DNA from: Crystallibacter sulfonylureivorans_A
Lineage (GTDB): Bacteria > Actinomycetota > Actinomycetes > Actinomycetales > Micrococcaceae
Direction: 5' to 3'
Length of the DNA: 64,000 nt
Assembly (NCBI RefSeq): GCF_047607445.1
Contig: NZ_JBLKRT010000007.1
Coordinates: forward strand, 1-64,000
Position numbers and translations under genes: made by a program. Of the stretch, positions 16,616 to 26,929 are shown in pieces. Numbering within the stretch: the first letter of the stretch is position 1; each line of letters starts with the position of its first letter. The notes below the pieces were generated by a model. That model had not been told where the DNA came from and ran no database searches. It saw only the letters and a program-made list of their open reading frames with translations.

Positions 16616-17260
16616 TTATTCGGGTGCGACAGCCGTCTCCTTGCTTGCGGCCCGCCACTTGGCCCAGCCGTAGAAGTGCAGCAGCGCATTCAGCACCGTG
16701 AAAGCCAGCCCTTCCGACAGCCAGACGGGGTTGTCAAAGCCCATCGAGCCCCGGCCCACGACCACATTGCCCAGCCCCATGAGCGCCAGGGCGATTCCGA
16801 GCCACCACGCCTCAACCACCCCGCGCGCCAGACCGAAGTACAACAGCATGGTGAGTGCGTTGACCAGCAGCGTGTGCACGATTGCCGCAACGTCCGTCAT
16901 GTGCACGACCATCATCGGCACGACCTCGATGCCGTAGAACACCAGAACCAGCGCCACGAACACGGCCGCCGCTATGCCGTCCCGGCGTGTGACGGCATGC
17001 ACCGGCGGCCGCCCGTCCGCCGCCCGTTTGCGCCACCGCCACCAGCCGTAGGCGACGATGGCAGGCAGCAGCAGGACGCCGAAACTGAATCCACCGCCCG
17101 CCACCATCAGGACCATGGACAGGACAGGTTCGATCAGCAGCACCAGCCAGCCTGCCCGTTTCCGCAGTGCCAGCAGCAGCACCGCCAGCATCCTCAAAAG
17201 CGGGAAAAGCACCCAGAAGGCAGCCGTCTCCAGGCTGCTGAAAGCTTCGGCCAGATCCAT
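16616..17260 (-). CDS. Multi-pass membrane protein, possibly PnuC-like
   Basis: A 214-residue protein with about six hydrophobic segments. The aromatic end motif YGWWRWRKR after the third segment and FYGWAKWRA at the C-terminus resemble nicotinamide-riboside transporters of the PnuC type, but the match is partial and the substrate is unknown. I choose the ATG at 17260 because GGGGGAG precedes it at the right distance; a longer in-frame start at 17356 lacks one. No linked NAD gene is visible. The gene stands alone between the repeat region and a divergent ABC exporter. Confidence 0.7.
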   Translation of the reverse strand: MDLAEAFSSLETAAFWVLFPLLRMLAVLLLALRKRAGWLVLLIEPVLSMVLMVAGGGFSFGVLLLPAIVAYGWWRWRKRAADGRPPVHAVTRRDGIAAAVFVALVLVFYGIEVVPMMVVHMTDVAAIVHTLLVNALTMLLYFGLARGVVEAWWLGIALALMGLGNVVVGRGSMGFDNPVWLSEGLAFTVLNALLHFYGWAKWRAASKETAVAPE

Positions 17261-17428
17261 GCACTCCCCCTGATGAACGGTTTCGGCAAGACTAGCAATC
17301 ACGGCACACGGAATGTGCGATCCCGTGGCCCATTCCAGGTGACCGCTGCCTCGCACTGCTCGCTAGGATGGTTGACGCGGTACATCAAGCACGCCGCGTG
17401 ACGAAACCCCTGGCCATGAATCGACGAA

Positions 17429-19219
17429 ATGACTGAGCTATCCCTCTGGCGCTCCATCGCCAGGCTCAAGGACTATGTCCGGCCCATCCTGCCCCGCCTG
17501 ATGCTGGGATTCTTGAGCGCCCTCGGTGCCAGCCTCGTGGCTTTGGCCATCCCGCAGGTGCTCCGCGGTCTCGTTGACACCATCCACACCGGTGGCAGTC
17601 CCTCTGAAGTCTGGGGCCCCGCCGGCGTCATTGCCGCGCTGGGATTGGCCGAAGCGGGCTTGGTGTACCTGCGGCGGGTTTTCGCCATCGCGCCGGCCAC
17701 GGATGTTGAGATGGGCATGCGCACCCGGCTCTACAAGCATGTGCAGCACCTGCCGGCCGCCTTCCACGACCGGTGGGGGTCGGGCCAACTGCTGTCCCGG
17801 GCCATGGCCGATCTTGGCCTGATCCGCCGCTGGCTGGCGTTCGGATCGATGATGCTGGTGGTCTCCTTCGTGACGGTAGCCGTGGGTCTGGCGTTGATGT
17901 TCGCGCTGAACCAACTGCTCGGGCTCATCTTCCTGGTTGCTGCCGTGCCGCTTGTCTGGCAAGGCTTCCGCTTCCGCACCTCATTTGGTGCCTCCTCGCG
18001 GCTCAGCCAGGACCAGGCCGGCGACCTGGCCACCACCGTGGAGGAATCGGTGCACGGCATCCGCGTGCTCAAGGCCTTTGGCCGGGGCAAATACGCGCTG
18101 GACAACTTCCACGGGCAGGCGGAAGAACTGCGCCAAACCGAACTGGCCAAGGCCCGCACGCTGTCCAAGTTCCTGGCCACGGTTGTTTCGCTGCCGGACC
18201 TGGTGCTGGGCGCCGCCCTGGTCATCGGCATCATTCAAGTAGCCGGCGGACACATGAGCGTGGGCGAGTTGGTTGCCTTCTTTGCCACCGCTGCGGTGGT
18301 GGCCGGGCCGGTGGAAGCCATCGGGTCCCTGATGGGCATGACGCTGACGGCCAAGACGGCGCTGGACCGGCATTTCGATGTGATGGACACGGAAAACACC
18401 ATCACGGATCCGGAAGACCCTCAGCCGGCGGGCCCGGTCCGCGGAGACCTGCGCCTGAACGGCGTCGTCTTTCGGTATCCGGACGCCGCGCCGGACACGT
18501 CGCCGGTACTGGACGGCGTGGACCTGCACGTGCGCCCCGGCGAAACCATGGCGCTGGTGGGCGTGACCGGCTCCGGCAAAAGCACGCTGCTGCAACTGGT
18601 CCCCCGGCTGTACGACGTTTCCGCCGGGGCCGTGCTGCTGGACGGGACGGACATCCGCCGCTTCCCGCTCACCGACCTGCGCAGCCACGTGTCGGTGGCC
18701 TTCGAAGACTCCACGCTGTTCTCCACCTCGGTCCGGGAGAACGTGCTGCTGGGTGCCCGGCCCGGTGACGACAATCCTGAGGGGGTAATGGCCCGCGCGC
18801 TGGAGGTGGCGCAGGCCCAGTTCGCCTACGATCTGCCGCAGGGCGTGGAGACCAAGATCGGCGAGGAAGGCCTGAGCCTCTCCGGCGGGCAGCGGCAGCG
18901 GATCGCGCTGGCCCGGGCCATCGCGGCCCGGCCGGCGGTGCTGGTCCTGGACGACCCGCTGTCCGCCCTGGATGTGCGGACCGAAGAGGCGGTGACGCAG
19001 CGACTGCGCCAAGAACTGCAGGGCACAACCACCCTGATTGTGGCCCACCGGCCTTCAACCGTGGCGCTGGCGGACCGCGTGGCCTTGCTGCAGGACGGCC
19101 GCATAGCCGCCGTCGGCAGCCACTCCGAGCTGCTGCGGACCAACGAACACTACCGCTACGTGATCGCCTCGCTGGCTGTGGCCGCCGAGCCCTCCGTCGA
19201 AGACGTCCTGGACGCGTAA
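17429..19219 (+). CDS. ABC exporter subunit A (fused membrane and ATPase domains)
   Basis: First half of a heterodimeric ABC exporter, 596 residues: six membrane helices (about 20-310) and a nucleotide-binding domain. Walker A is GVTGSGKST at about 377, the signature is the canonical LSGGQRQR at about 482, and Walker B reads LVLDDP at about 505, with Asp where catalytic Glu is expected. The switch His is in VAHRPST. The Asp marks the non-catalytic half of asymmetric exporters. The partner gene begins 9 bp downstream. The substrate (drug, lipid or peptide) cannot be read from the sequence. Confidence 0.93.
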   Translation: MTELSLWRSIARLKDYVRPILPRLMLGFLSALGASLVALAIPQVLRGLVDTIHTGGSPSEVWGPAGVIAALGLAEAGLVYLRRVFAIAPATDVEMGMRTRLYKHVQHLPAAFHDRWGSGQLLSRAMADLGLIRRWLAFGSMMLVVSFVTVAVGLALMFALNQLLGLIFLVAAVPLVWQGFRFRTSFGASSRLSQDQAGDLATTVEESVHGIRVLKAFGRGKYALDNFHGQAEELRQTELAKARTLSKFLATVVSLPDLVLGAALVIGIIQVAGGHMSVGELVAFFATAAVVAGPVEAIGSLMGMTLTAKTALDRHFDVMDTENTITDPEDPQPAGPVRGDLRLNGVVFRYPDAAPDTSPVLDGVDLHVRPGETMALVGVTGSGKSTLLQLVPRLYDVSAGAVLLDGTDIRRFPLTDLRSHVSVAFEDSTLFSTSVRENVLLGARPGDDNPEGVMARALEVAQAQFAYDLPQGVETKIGEEGLSLSGGQRQRIALARAIAARPAVLVLDDPLSALDVRTEEAVTQRLRQELQGTTTLIVAHRPSTVALADRVALLQDGRIAAVGSHSELLRTNEHYRYVIASLAVAAEPSVEDVLDA

Positions 19220-19228
19220 GGAATCCCG

Positions 19229-21037
19229 ATGAGTTCCATGACCGGGGTCGCCGGCGAAGACAACATCAACCTGGACAAGGCCGACCGCAAAGCCGTCCGC
19301 CGGCGCTCGCTGCGTCTGTTGGGCGAACTGGTCTCCCCGCACAAGTGGCTGTTCGCCCTGTCGGTGGTGCTGGTGGTGGTCAGCAATGCCGCCCGCGCGG
19401 CCGGGCCGGTGCTGGTGGCCTTCGGCATCAATAATGCCCTGCCCGCCCTGACCGGCGGGGATGCTGCCCCGCTGGTACTGGTCGGCGCAGCCTACGCGGC
19501 CATCGCTATTGCCGGCGGCTCGCTGTTGGCCGCCTACACCTACGTGACCGCCCGGCTCAGCCAGGCCATGCTGTTGGCGCTGCGCGTCCGGGTGTTCCGG
19601 CACACCCAGCGGTTGAGTTTGGAGTTCCACGAGACCTACACGTCCGGCCGGATCATCTCCCGGCAGACCTCGGACCTAGAGGCGCTGCGGGAGCTGCTGG
19701 ACAACGGCGTCACCCAGCTGACCTCCGGGGTGATGTTCATGGTCTTCACCGCCATCAGCATCGTGGGACTGGACTGGAAGAGCGGATTGATCATCCTGGT
19801 CGCCGCCGTTCCCATCGCCTTCGTCACCCGGTGGTACCAGAAGGGTTCGGAGCTGGCCAACCGTGCGTCCCGCGTGGTCTCGGCCCGGCTGATCGTGCAC
19901 TTCGTGGAGACGATGACCGGTATCCGCGCGGTCAAGGCCTTCCGCCGCGAGCGGGACAACGCCGCCCGGTTCGATGAACTGGCCGGCGACTACCGCCGCG
20001 CCACGCTTCGGAACATCAGGTATTTCGGCGTGCTCCAGCCGGCGTTGAACGGCATCGGGAATCTCACGGTCGCTGCGGTGCTGCTGATCGGCGGCTTCCG
20101 CGTGCTGGACGGCGACCTTGCCATCGGCACGCTGGTGGCGGTGCTGCTGGCTACCAAACAGGTTTTCCGCCCCACCGAGCAGATCGCCATGTTCTACAGC
20201 TCGTTCCAGTCCGCCTCGTCGGCACTGGAAAAGGTCTCCGGGCTGCTGGAGGAAGAACCCACGGTGGTTCCCCCGGCCAGCCCTGTCCCGCTCGGGAACG
20301 CCCGGGGCGCCATCCAATTCCGCAACGCGGTTTTCGGTTACGGCGACGGACGGGTGGTGCTGCCGCACCTGAATCTGGATATCCCCGCCGGCCAGACCGT
20401 CGCCGTCGTCGGGCAGACCGGAGCCGGCAAGTCCACGGTCGCCAAACTCATCGCCCGCTTCTATGACCTGACCTCGGGATCCCTCACCCTGGACGGGGTC
20501 GAGCTGCGGCAGCTGTCCAATGAGGACCTGCGCCGCGCCGTCGTGATGGTCACGCAGGAGGCGTTCCTGTTCAGCGGCAGCGTCGCGGAGAACATCGCCC
20601 TGGGCAACCCGGAGGCCAGCCGCGGGCAGATCGAAGATGCCGCCCGGGCGGTCGGCGCACACGAGTTCATCCTGTCCCTGCCGGAAGGCTATGACACCGA
20701 CGTCAACAAGCGCGGCGGCCGCGTTTCGGCCGGGCAGCGGCAACTGGTCTCCTTCGCCAGGGCCTTCCTGGCGGATCCCGCCGTGTTGATCCTGGATGAG
20801 GCCACCGCCTCACTGGACGTTCCGAGCGAGCGCCAGGTCCAGGAAGGCCTGCAGACATTGCTCGGCAACCGCACCGCGCTGATCATCGCGCACCGGCTGT
20901 CCACGGTGGAGATTGCCGATCGCGTGCTGGTGGTCCATGACGGCCAGGTGGTGGAGGACGGGTCCCCCGCGGAGCTGATCGCCGGCAGCGGCCGATTCGC
21001 ACAGCTGCACGCCGCGTGGAAGGATTCGCTGATCTGA
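19229..21037 (+). CDS. ABC exporter subunit B (fused membrane and ATPase domains)
   Basis: Second half of the exporter, 602 residues. It has Walker A GQTGAGKST at about 394, a degenerate signature VSAGQRQ at about 502, and a canonical Walker B LILDEA at about 520 with the catalytic Glu. This is the exact complement of the partner: one active ATP site (this Walker B with the partner LSGGQ) and one degenerate site. A Tyr-containing segment FHETYTSGRIISRQTSD precedes the ATPase, as in MdlB-type exporters. No terminator is obvious in the short gap before the tRNA promoter. Confidence 0.93.
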   Translation: MSSMTGVAGEDNINLDKADRKAVRRRSLRLLGELVSPHKWLFALSVVLVVVSNAARAAGPVLVAFGINNALPALTGGDAAPLVLVGAAYAAIAIAGGSLLAAYTYVTARLSQAMLLALRVRVFRHTQRLSLEFHETYTSGRIISRQTSDLEALRELLDNGVTQLTSGVMFMVFTAISIVGLDWKSGLIILVAAVPIAFVTRWYQKGSELANRASRVVSARLIVHFVETMTGIRAVKAFRRERDNAARFDELAGDYRRATLRNIRYFGVLQPALNGIGNLTVAAVLLIGGFRVLDGDLAIGTLVAVLLATKQVFRPTEQIAMFYSSFQSASSALEKVSGLLEEEPTVVPPASPVPLGNARGAIQFRNAVFGYGDGRVVLPHLNLDIPAGQTVAVVGQTGAGKSTVAKLIARFYDLTSGSLTLDGVELRQLSNEDLRRAVVMVTQEAFLFSGSVAENIALGNPEASRGQIEDAARAVGAHEFILSLPEGYDTDVNKRGGRVSAGQRQLVSFARAFLADPAVLILDEATASLDVPSERQVQEGLQTLLGNRTALIIAHRLSTVEIADRVLVVHDGQVVEDGSPAELIAGSGRFAQLHAAWKDSLI

Positions 21038-21091
21038 TCCGGGCAGGCAGCCGGACGCCGATTTCTCGTTTCGGACCTGTCTCCGCTATCC

Positions 21092-21120
21092 TTGAACAGT
21101 TGCTTTCGCGGTCATTATGA
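21092..21120 (+). promoter_or_regulatory. Sigma-70-type promoter of tRNA-Pro
   Basis: TTGAAC at 21092-21097 and TTATGA at 21115-21120 are separated by 17 bp and lie 20 bp before the mature tRNA 5' end. Confidence 0.65.
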
Positions 21121-21140
21121 CGACGGCGGGGCACCGGTAT

Positions 21141-21217
<77 letters not shown>

Positions 21218-21222
21218 TAGAG

Positions 21223-21260
21223 AAGAACTCCCGCTGCTCATCCGAGCAGCGGGAGTTCTT
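21223..21260 (+). terminator. Terminator of tRNA-Pro
   Basis: A perfect 17-bp stem (21223-21239 with 21244-21260) with the 4-nt loop ATCC is followed by TGCTTTT, a classic intrinsic terminator. Confidence 0.93.
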
Positions 21261-21335
21261 GCTTTTCCGCTCCCGCGCCGAGTTTGTACCGCCGGGAAGT
21301 TGTGAACCCGCCCCTAAAGCGGGAAGTATGGACCC

Positions 21336-22493
21336 ATGGCTTCACAGCAGCGCTCGGCGCTCATCGTAGGGGCCGGAATCGCCGGGCTCGCCACTGCGCG
21401 GGCTTTGCAGCGAACCGGCTGGAAAGTCCATGTGGTCGAACGCTCCGGAACGCTGCAGCCGATGGGCACCGGACTCACCATCTGGGCCAACGGAACGCGC
21501 GCCCTGGACCGCCTCGGCCTGCTCGCTGCCTTCCAGGATGCCTCGCTTCCGGTCGGCGGCAGCTCCCATGACCAGTTCGGCAACGTGCTCGCCAGCTTCA
21601 GCAGCGATGACATGCGCCACCGGTACGGCCACCCGCTGCGGGCGATCCACCGCTCGGACCTCACCACGCTGCTGAACGACTCGCTGTATGTGAACACCGT
21701 CCATCTGGGCCTGCAGGCCGTGAAGTTCCGCCGCGATGCGCATGGCGGAACGGTCACGCTGAACAACGGCGGCAGCATGCACGCCGACCTGGTGATCGGC
21801 GCCGACGGCCTGCGCTCGCTGGTCCGCCACGATCTGGTGGGCGACGGCGCCCCGCGTTCCTCCGGGATCACGGCGATGCGTGCGGTCTGCCCCATCGGCG
21901 ACCTTGATCCGAACTGGCTCCCGTGGGGCGAATCGTGGGGCAACGGAGAGGTCTTCGGCATGGTGCCGCTGCCCGGCGGGCAGATCTACTGGTATGCCAC
22001 CATGCCGAACACAGCGTTGGCGCAGAACGGGGACGTCCTGTGGCGCACGCTGGCCCTGCAGCGCTTCGAACATTGGCACCCGGCCGTCCGGGCCGTCATC
22101 CTCGCCACCAAGAGCCAGGACATCATGGCCCACGAGCTCTTCGATCGGAAGCCGGTCCGGGCCTGGTCCGGCAACCATGCCACCTTGGTGGGCGACGCCG
22201 CGCATCCCATGTTGCCGTTCCTCGGCCAGGGCGCGGGCCAGGCGCTCGAGGACGCCGTCGCGCTGGCCGATGCGCTGGCCGCGGATTGGAACATCACCAC
22301 AGCCCTGCGCAGCTACGAACGGGTGCGTGCCCCGCATACCGCCAAGGTCGTCGGCAAATCGCGCAAGATGGCGGCGATGGCCCGGCAACAGAAGCCGTGG
22401 AAGCAGAAACTCCAGCGGTCGCTGATCAGCGCGATGCCGCAGTCACTGTTGCACCGGCAGTTGGATGACGTGATCGGCCGCGCCGAGGGCTGA
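21336..22493 (+). CDS. FAD-dependent monooxygenase (PHBH/UbiH-like)
   Basis: Flavoprotein aromatic hydroxylase family, 385 residues. The N-terminal dinucleotide-binding motif is IVGAGIAGLATARAL at about 9-23, the second FAD/NADPH motif is VIGADGLRSLVR at about 152-163, and GDAAHPMLPFLGQGAGQALE at about 286-305 contacts the flavin. These three together define class A monooxygenases. The substrate is not evident and the gene stands alone. A GGAAG ribosome binding site supports the ATG at 21336. Confidence 0.9.
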   Translation: MASQQRSALIVGAGIAGLATARALQRTGWKVHVVERSGTLQPMGTGLTIWANGTRALDRLGLLAAFQDASLPVGGSSHDQFGNVLASFSSDDMRHRYGHPLRAIHRSDLTTLLNDSLYVNTVHLGLQAVKFRRDAHGGTVTLNNGGSMHADLVIGADGLRSLVRHDLVGDGAPRSSGITAMRAVCPIGDLDPNWLPWGESWGNGEVFGMVPLPGGQIYWYATMPNTALAQNGDVLWRTLALQRFEHWHPAVRAVILATKSQDIMAHELFDRKPVRAWSGNHATLVGDAAHPMLPFLGQGAGQALEDAVALADALAADWNITTALRSYERVRAPHTAKVVGKSRKMAAMARQQKPWKQKLQRSLISAMPQSLLHRQLDDVIGRAEG

Positions 22494-22596
22494 GTCGGCC
22501 TGTCGTTTGAACGGGGCGCCCGGCAGCAGCCCGGGCCATTGACTGAAGGCCGCGCCCGTACTGGAATAGAGGTAACTCCGTCCCCCAGGGGTGCAG

Positions 22597-23214
22597 ATGT
22601 TCCTCGCAGAGTTCGCGCAGCTGGCCATGGCCACCGTGGTGCTGGCGGCTGTGGTTTCGGTGACCTCGTACACGGTCGAACGCGGCCTGCGCCGCTCCCC
22701 CGACGCGGACACGGCATTCTGGTACTGCTTTTCCGGGCTCTGCTGCGCCTTGACCGTGGTGCTCGCCGCCGCGGTGCTCTTCCCGGCGGCCGTGCCGCTC
22801 TGGCTGCTGCTGGCCGCCGGCTGCGCGGCCCCCGCCGCCTGGCGGATTACCCGCCGGGCAGCCGCTGCCGTCCGCTACCAGGACACCCGCGGCTGGCATG
22901 AGGCCGCCGCCCGCCACGATGCCATCCGCGTCCGCTGGCTGGCGTATGAACTGGATCCGGCGCTGGCCATCGATTACCCGGACATGTCGGACGTATCGCG
23001 GCCACACACTGCGGCCATGCTCCGGGCCATGAAACACGCGGACGCGCTGCGCTCCCTGGGTCCTGACGACGGCGGGGCCAGCGCCTATCCCACGGCCGTC
23101 GCCGAAGCTGCTGCCCGCCTCACGGAGGCCGAACGCGCCGCCGGCCGCTATCCGGAAGCCGGCCCACCAACCGGCCGGACTTTCCTTCCGGTCAGGCGAA
23201 CGTCCGGCCAGTGA
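22597..23214 (+). CDS. Small membrane protein of unknown function
   Basis: A protein of about 205 residues with an N-terminal segment and two further hydrophobic helices within the first 90 residues, then a soluble tail rich in Ala, Arg and acidic residues containing WLAYELDPALAIDYPDMSD. That tail motif recurs in actinobacterial hypothetical proteins, but I know no function. I prefer the ATG at 22597 with CAGGGGT upstream over the GTG at 22591. Its 3' end overlaps the convergent purC gene by 23 bp. Confidence 0.7.
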   Translation: MFLAEFAQLAMATVVLAAVVSVTSYTVERGLRRSPDADTAFWYCFSGLCCALTVVLAAAVLFPAAVPLWLLLAAGCAAPAAWRITRRAAAAVRYQDTRGWHEAAARHDAIRVRWLAYELDPALAIDYPDMSDVSRPHTAAMLRAMKHADALRSLGPDDGGASAYPTAVAEAAARLTEAERAAGRYPEAGPPTGRTFLPVRRTSGQ

Positions 23215-24148
23215 GCCGCTCGTAGGCTTCCACGTAGCGGGCCCGGGTCTTCTGCACGATCTCCTCGGGCAGCGCCGGCGGCGGGGTGTCCGACGTCCTG
23301 TCCCAGCCGGAGGCCGGCGAGGTCAGCCAGTCGCGCACGAACTGCTTGTCGAAGGATGGCTGCGCCTTGCCGGGTTCGTATGTTTCCGCGTCCCAGAACC
23401 GGGAGGAGTCAGGGGTCAGCACCTCGTCGCCCAGCGTGATGTTCCCCGTCGTCGGATCGATCCCGAACTCCACCTTGGTGTCCGCCAGGATGATTCCGCG
23501 TCCGCGGGCAATCTCCTCGGCGCGGGTGTAAATCTTCAGGGTCAGCTCACGCAGCCGGCCGGCGGTCTCCGCTCCCACGGTCTGGACCACGACGTCGTAA
23601 GTGATGTTCTCGTCGTGCTCGCCCACCTCGGCTTTGGCCGACGGGGTGAAGATGGCAGGCTCCAGCCGGGAGCCGTCCACCAGGCCGGCGGGCAGCGGAA
23701 GCTCGCACACGGTCTGGCTGTGCCGGTATTCCTCAAGACCGGAGCCGGTCAGGTAGCCACGGGCAATGCATTCCACCGGGAACATGTCCAGTTTCTTGCA
23801 GATCATCGCGCGGCCGGCCACGGCTTCGGGCACATCCGTGGACACCACGTGGTGGGCCACCGGGCTGTCGCCTGCCGAGAGCTGTTCGAACCACCAGAGG
23901 CTCAGCTGCGTGAGGATCCGGCCTTTGTCTGGAATCTCGCTGGACAGCACGTGGTCGAAGGCGCTGATCCGGTCGCTTGCCACCACCAGGACGGTGTCGT
24001 TGCGCTGGTCCAGCAGGCCTTCGGCGGCAATGTCCTCGCTGGGGGTCTCCACCTGCTGGGACACGGCCGGGACGTACAGGTCGCGGACCTTCCCGGAGTA
24101 GACATGCTTCCAGCCGGGCAGTTCCAGCACGTCGGGGGCGAATGCCAT
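23192..24148 (-). CDS. purC: SAICAR synthase
   Basis: Joins aspartate to CAIR in purine biosynthesis (phosphoribosylaminoimidazole-succinocarboxamide synthase). The 318-residue protein is of normal length. Motifs are YSGKVRDLY at the N-terminus, ASDRISAFDHVL, PVECIARGYLTGSGLEEYR and LADTKVEFGID. A GAGGAT site precedes the ATG at 24148. It follows purD by 8 bp on the minus strand, so the two form an operon, while purF and purM lie divergently about 3 kb to the right. Confidence 0.97.
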   Translation of the reverse strand: MAFAPDVLELPGWKHVYSGKVRDLYVPAVSQQVETPSEDIAAEGLLDQRNDTVLVVASDRISAFDHVLSSEIPDKGRILTQLSLWWFEQLSAGDSPVAHHVVSTDVPEAVAGRAMICKKLDMFPVECIARGYLTGSGLEEYRHSQTVCELPLPAGLVDGSRLEPAIFTPSAKAEVGEHDENITYDVVVQTVGAETAGRLRELTLKIYTRAEEIARGRGIILADTKVEFGIDPTTGNITLGDEVLTPDSSRFWDAETYEPGKAQPSFDKQFVRDWLTSPASGWDRTSDTPPPALPEEIVQKTRARYVEAYERLTGRTFA

Positions 24149-24156
24149 GGCGATCC

Positions 24157-25470
<1,314 letters not shown>

Positions 25471-25536
25471 AAAGAACTAGCCTACTTGGCGCGGGGCGGA
25501 GCCTCGAAGTTGTTGCGCCGGACCTAAACTAAGTCC

Positions 25537-26541
25537 ATGCCCGAGACATTCAAAGCTGCGGACGCCGTGGAACTGGCGGTCGTTGAACGCAACGGTTTCA
25601 TCGAATCCCGCCACTTGGGCTCCGCCGTCGTGATGGCCGCGGACGGCACCGTGGTGACCGAACTCGGCGACATCACCGCCCCGATCTTCCCGCGCTCCGC
25701 GCTCAAGCCCTTCCAGGCCTTGGCCGCGATGCAATCCGGCGTCCCGCTTCGCGGCGACCAGGTGGCCCTGGCCTGTGCCAGCCACGTGGGATCGCTGGAG
25801 CATATGGACGTGGTGGAAGGCATGCTCAAGGCCGCCGGCCTGACCGACGCGGATCTGCGCTGCCCGCAGGCCTGGCCGCAGGACGAACAGGCGCGCGGCT
25901 GGCTGGTCCGCACCGAACGCGGACAGCAGCGGCTGGCTTTCAACTGTTCCGGCAAGCACGCCGCCTTCCTGTGGGCCTGCACGGAGAACGGCTGGAACAC
26001 CCGCAGCTACCTGGAGCCGAACCACCCGATCCAGCGCCGGGTCATGGAAGTACTCGAGGAGTACGCCGAAGAGAAAATCGAGCACATCGCGGTCGACGGG
26101 TGCGGCGCCCCGGCCCCGGCGCTGTCCCTGACCGGCCTCGCCCGCGCCGTCGGCAAGCTCACCAAAGCCCCGGCGGACAAGAACGCCGATGCCCGGGCGG
26201 CCACCATCGCCACCGCCATGCTGGACTACCCCTGGGCGGTCCACGGCCGCGGCCAGGAGAACACCGTGGTGATGGAGGAACTGGAGATCATCGCCAAGTC
26301 CGGCGCCGAAGGCGTGATGGTGATGGGGACGCAGACCGGGGTTTCGGTAGCGGTGAAGATCCTGGACGGCAGTTCCCGCGCCGGCTCGCTGATCGCGCTG
26401 ACCCTGCTGGCAGCCTGTGACGCCATCGACGTGGACAAGGTCGGACCGGTGCTGGAGGAAGTGGTCAAGCCGGTGCTCGGCGGCGGCCAGCCTGTCGGCC
26501 GGCTCCGGCTGGCCCCGCCCATGGTTGCCCTGCTGGACTGA
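25537..26541 (+). CDS. L-asparaginase II family protein (PF06089)
   Basis: Probable asparaginase of the thermolabile, non-classical family, 334 residues. Visible family motifs are PRSALKPFQALAAMQSG near 51, CASHVGSLEHM, and the nucleotide-free active-site segment NCSGKHAAFL near 129 with its conserved Cys and Lys, as in the Rhizobium etli ReAV group. It probably releases ammonia from asparagine in the cytoplasm. TAAACT ends 6 nt before the ATG and no ribosome binding site is present, so its mRNA is likely leaderless. Confidence 0.88.
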   Translation: MPETFKAADAVELAVVERNGFIESRHLGSAVVMAADGTVVTELGDITAPIFPRSALKPFQALAAMQSGVPLRGDQVALACASHVGSLEHMDVVEGMLKAAGLTDADLRCPQAWPQDEQARGWLVRTERGQQRLAFNCSGKHAAFLWACTENGWNTRSYLEPNHPIQRRVMEVLEEYAEEKIEHIAVDGCGAPAPALSLTGLARAVGKLTKAPADKNADARAATIATAMLDYPWAVHGRGQENTVVMEELEIIAKSGAEGVMVMGTQTGVSVAVKILDGSSRAGSLIALTLLAACDAIDVDKVGPVLEEVVKPVLGGGQPVGRLRLAPPMVALLD

Positions 26542-26556
26542 GCCGGAGAACCAACC

Positions 26557-26919
26557 ATGGGAGTACGACGCCGGATCGCGGCGGCAGAGGGCAATGCCGC
26601 CTTGGCTGAGTGGCGGGCGGGGGCCACCGACCGAAAGACCACTGCCACGGCGGTGCGGTACGCGTTGGAAGAACTCTCCGAGCGCGCTCCCGGCAACAGC
26701 GTGGAAGTGCGGGTGCCGCCGTTCGGCGTCGCCCAGTGCATCGAAGGCCCGCGGCACACCCGCGGCACTCCCCCGAACGTGGTGGAAACCGATCCCGCCA
26801 CCTGGCTGGCCCTGGTGACGGGGGCTCTAGGCTGGGACAGCGCCGTCGCCGAGGGCAAGGTGGCTGCCTCCGGCCTGCGGGCCGAACTGGCGGATAGGCT
26901 GCCGCTCTTCGCCCGGTAG
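26557..26919 (+). CDS. Sterol carrier-like protein (bacterial SCP family)
   Basis: A 120-residue protein of the actinobacterial 'sterol carrier family' group. Key segments are VEVRVPPFGVAQCIEGPRHT with the following RGTPPNVVETD and the C-terminal VAASGLRAELADRLPLF. It probably binds a hydrophobic ligand, which is unidentified. It lies 15 bp after the asparaginase gene, and in related genomes it sits next to purine genes, as here. Its TAG stop codon is also the start of the -10 hexamer for the next gene. Confidence 0.8.
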   Translation: MGVRRRIAAAEGNAALAEWRAGATDRKTTATAVRYALEELSERAPGNSVEVRVPPFGVAQCIEGPRHTRGTPPNVVETDPATWLALVTGALGWDSAVAEGKVAASGLRAELADRLPLFAR

Positions 26920-26929
26920 GCTGGAACGC

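Noticed and set aside
21336..22493. FAD monooxygenase as part of an antibiotic or aromatic degradation cluster
   Set aside because: Neighbours are a tRNA and purine genes, with no ring-cleavage or biosynthetic partners.
25471..25536. Riboswitch upstream of purD
   Set aside because: The 66-bp divergent gap is too short and both flanking genes look leaderless, which leaves no room for an RNA sensor.
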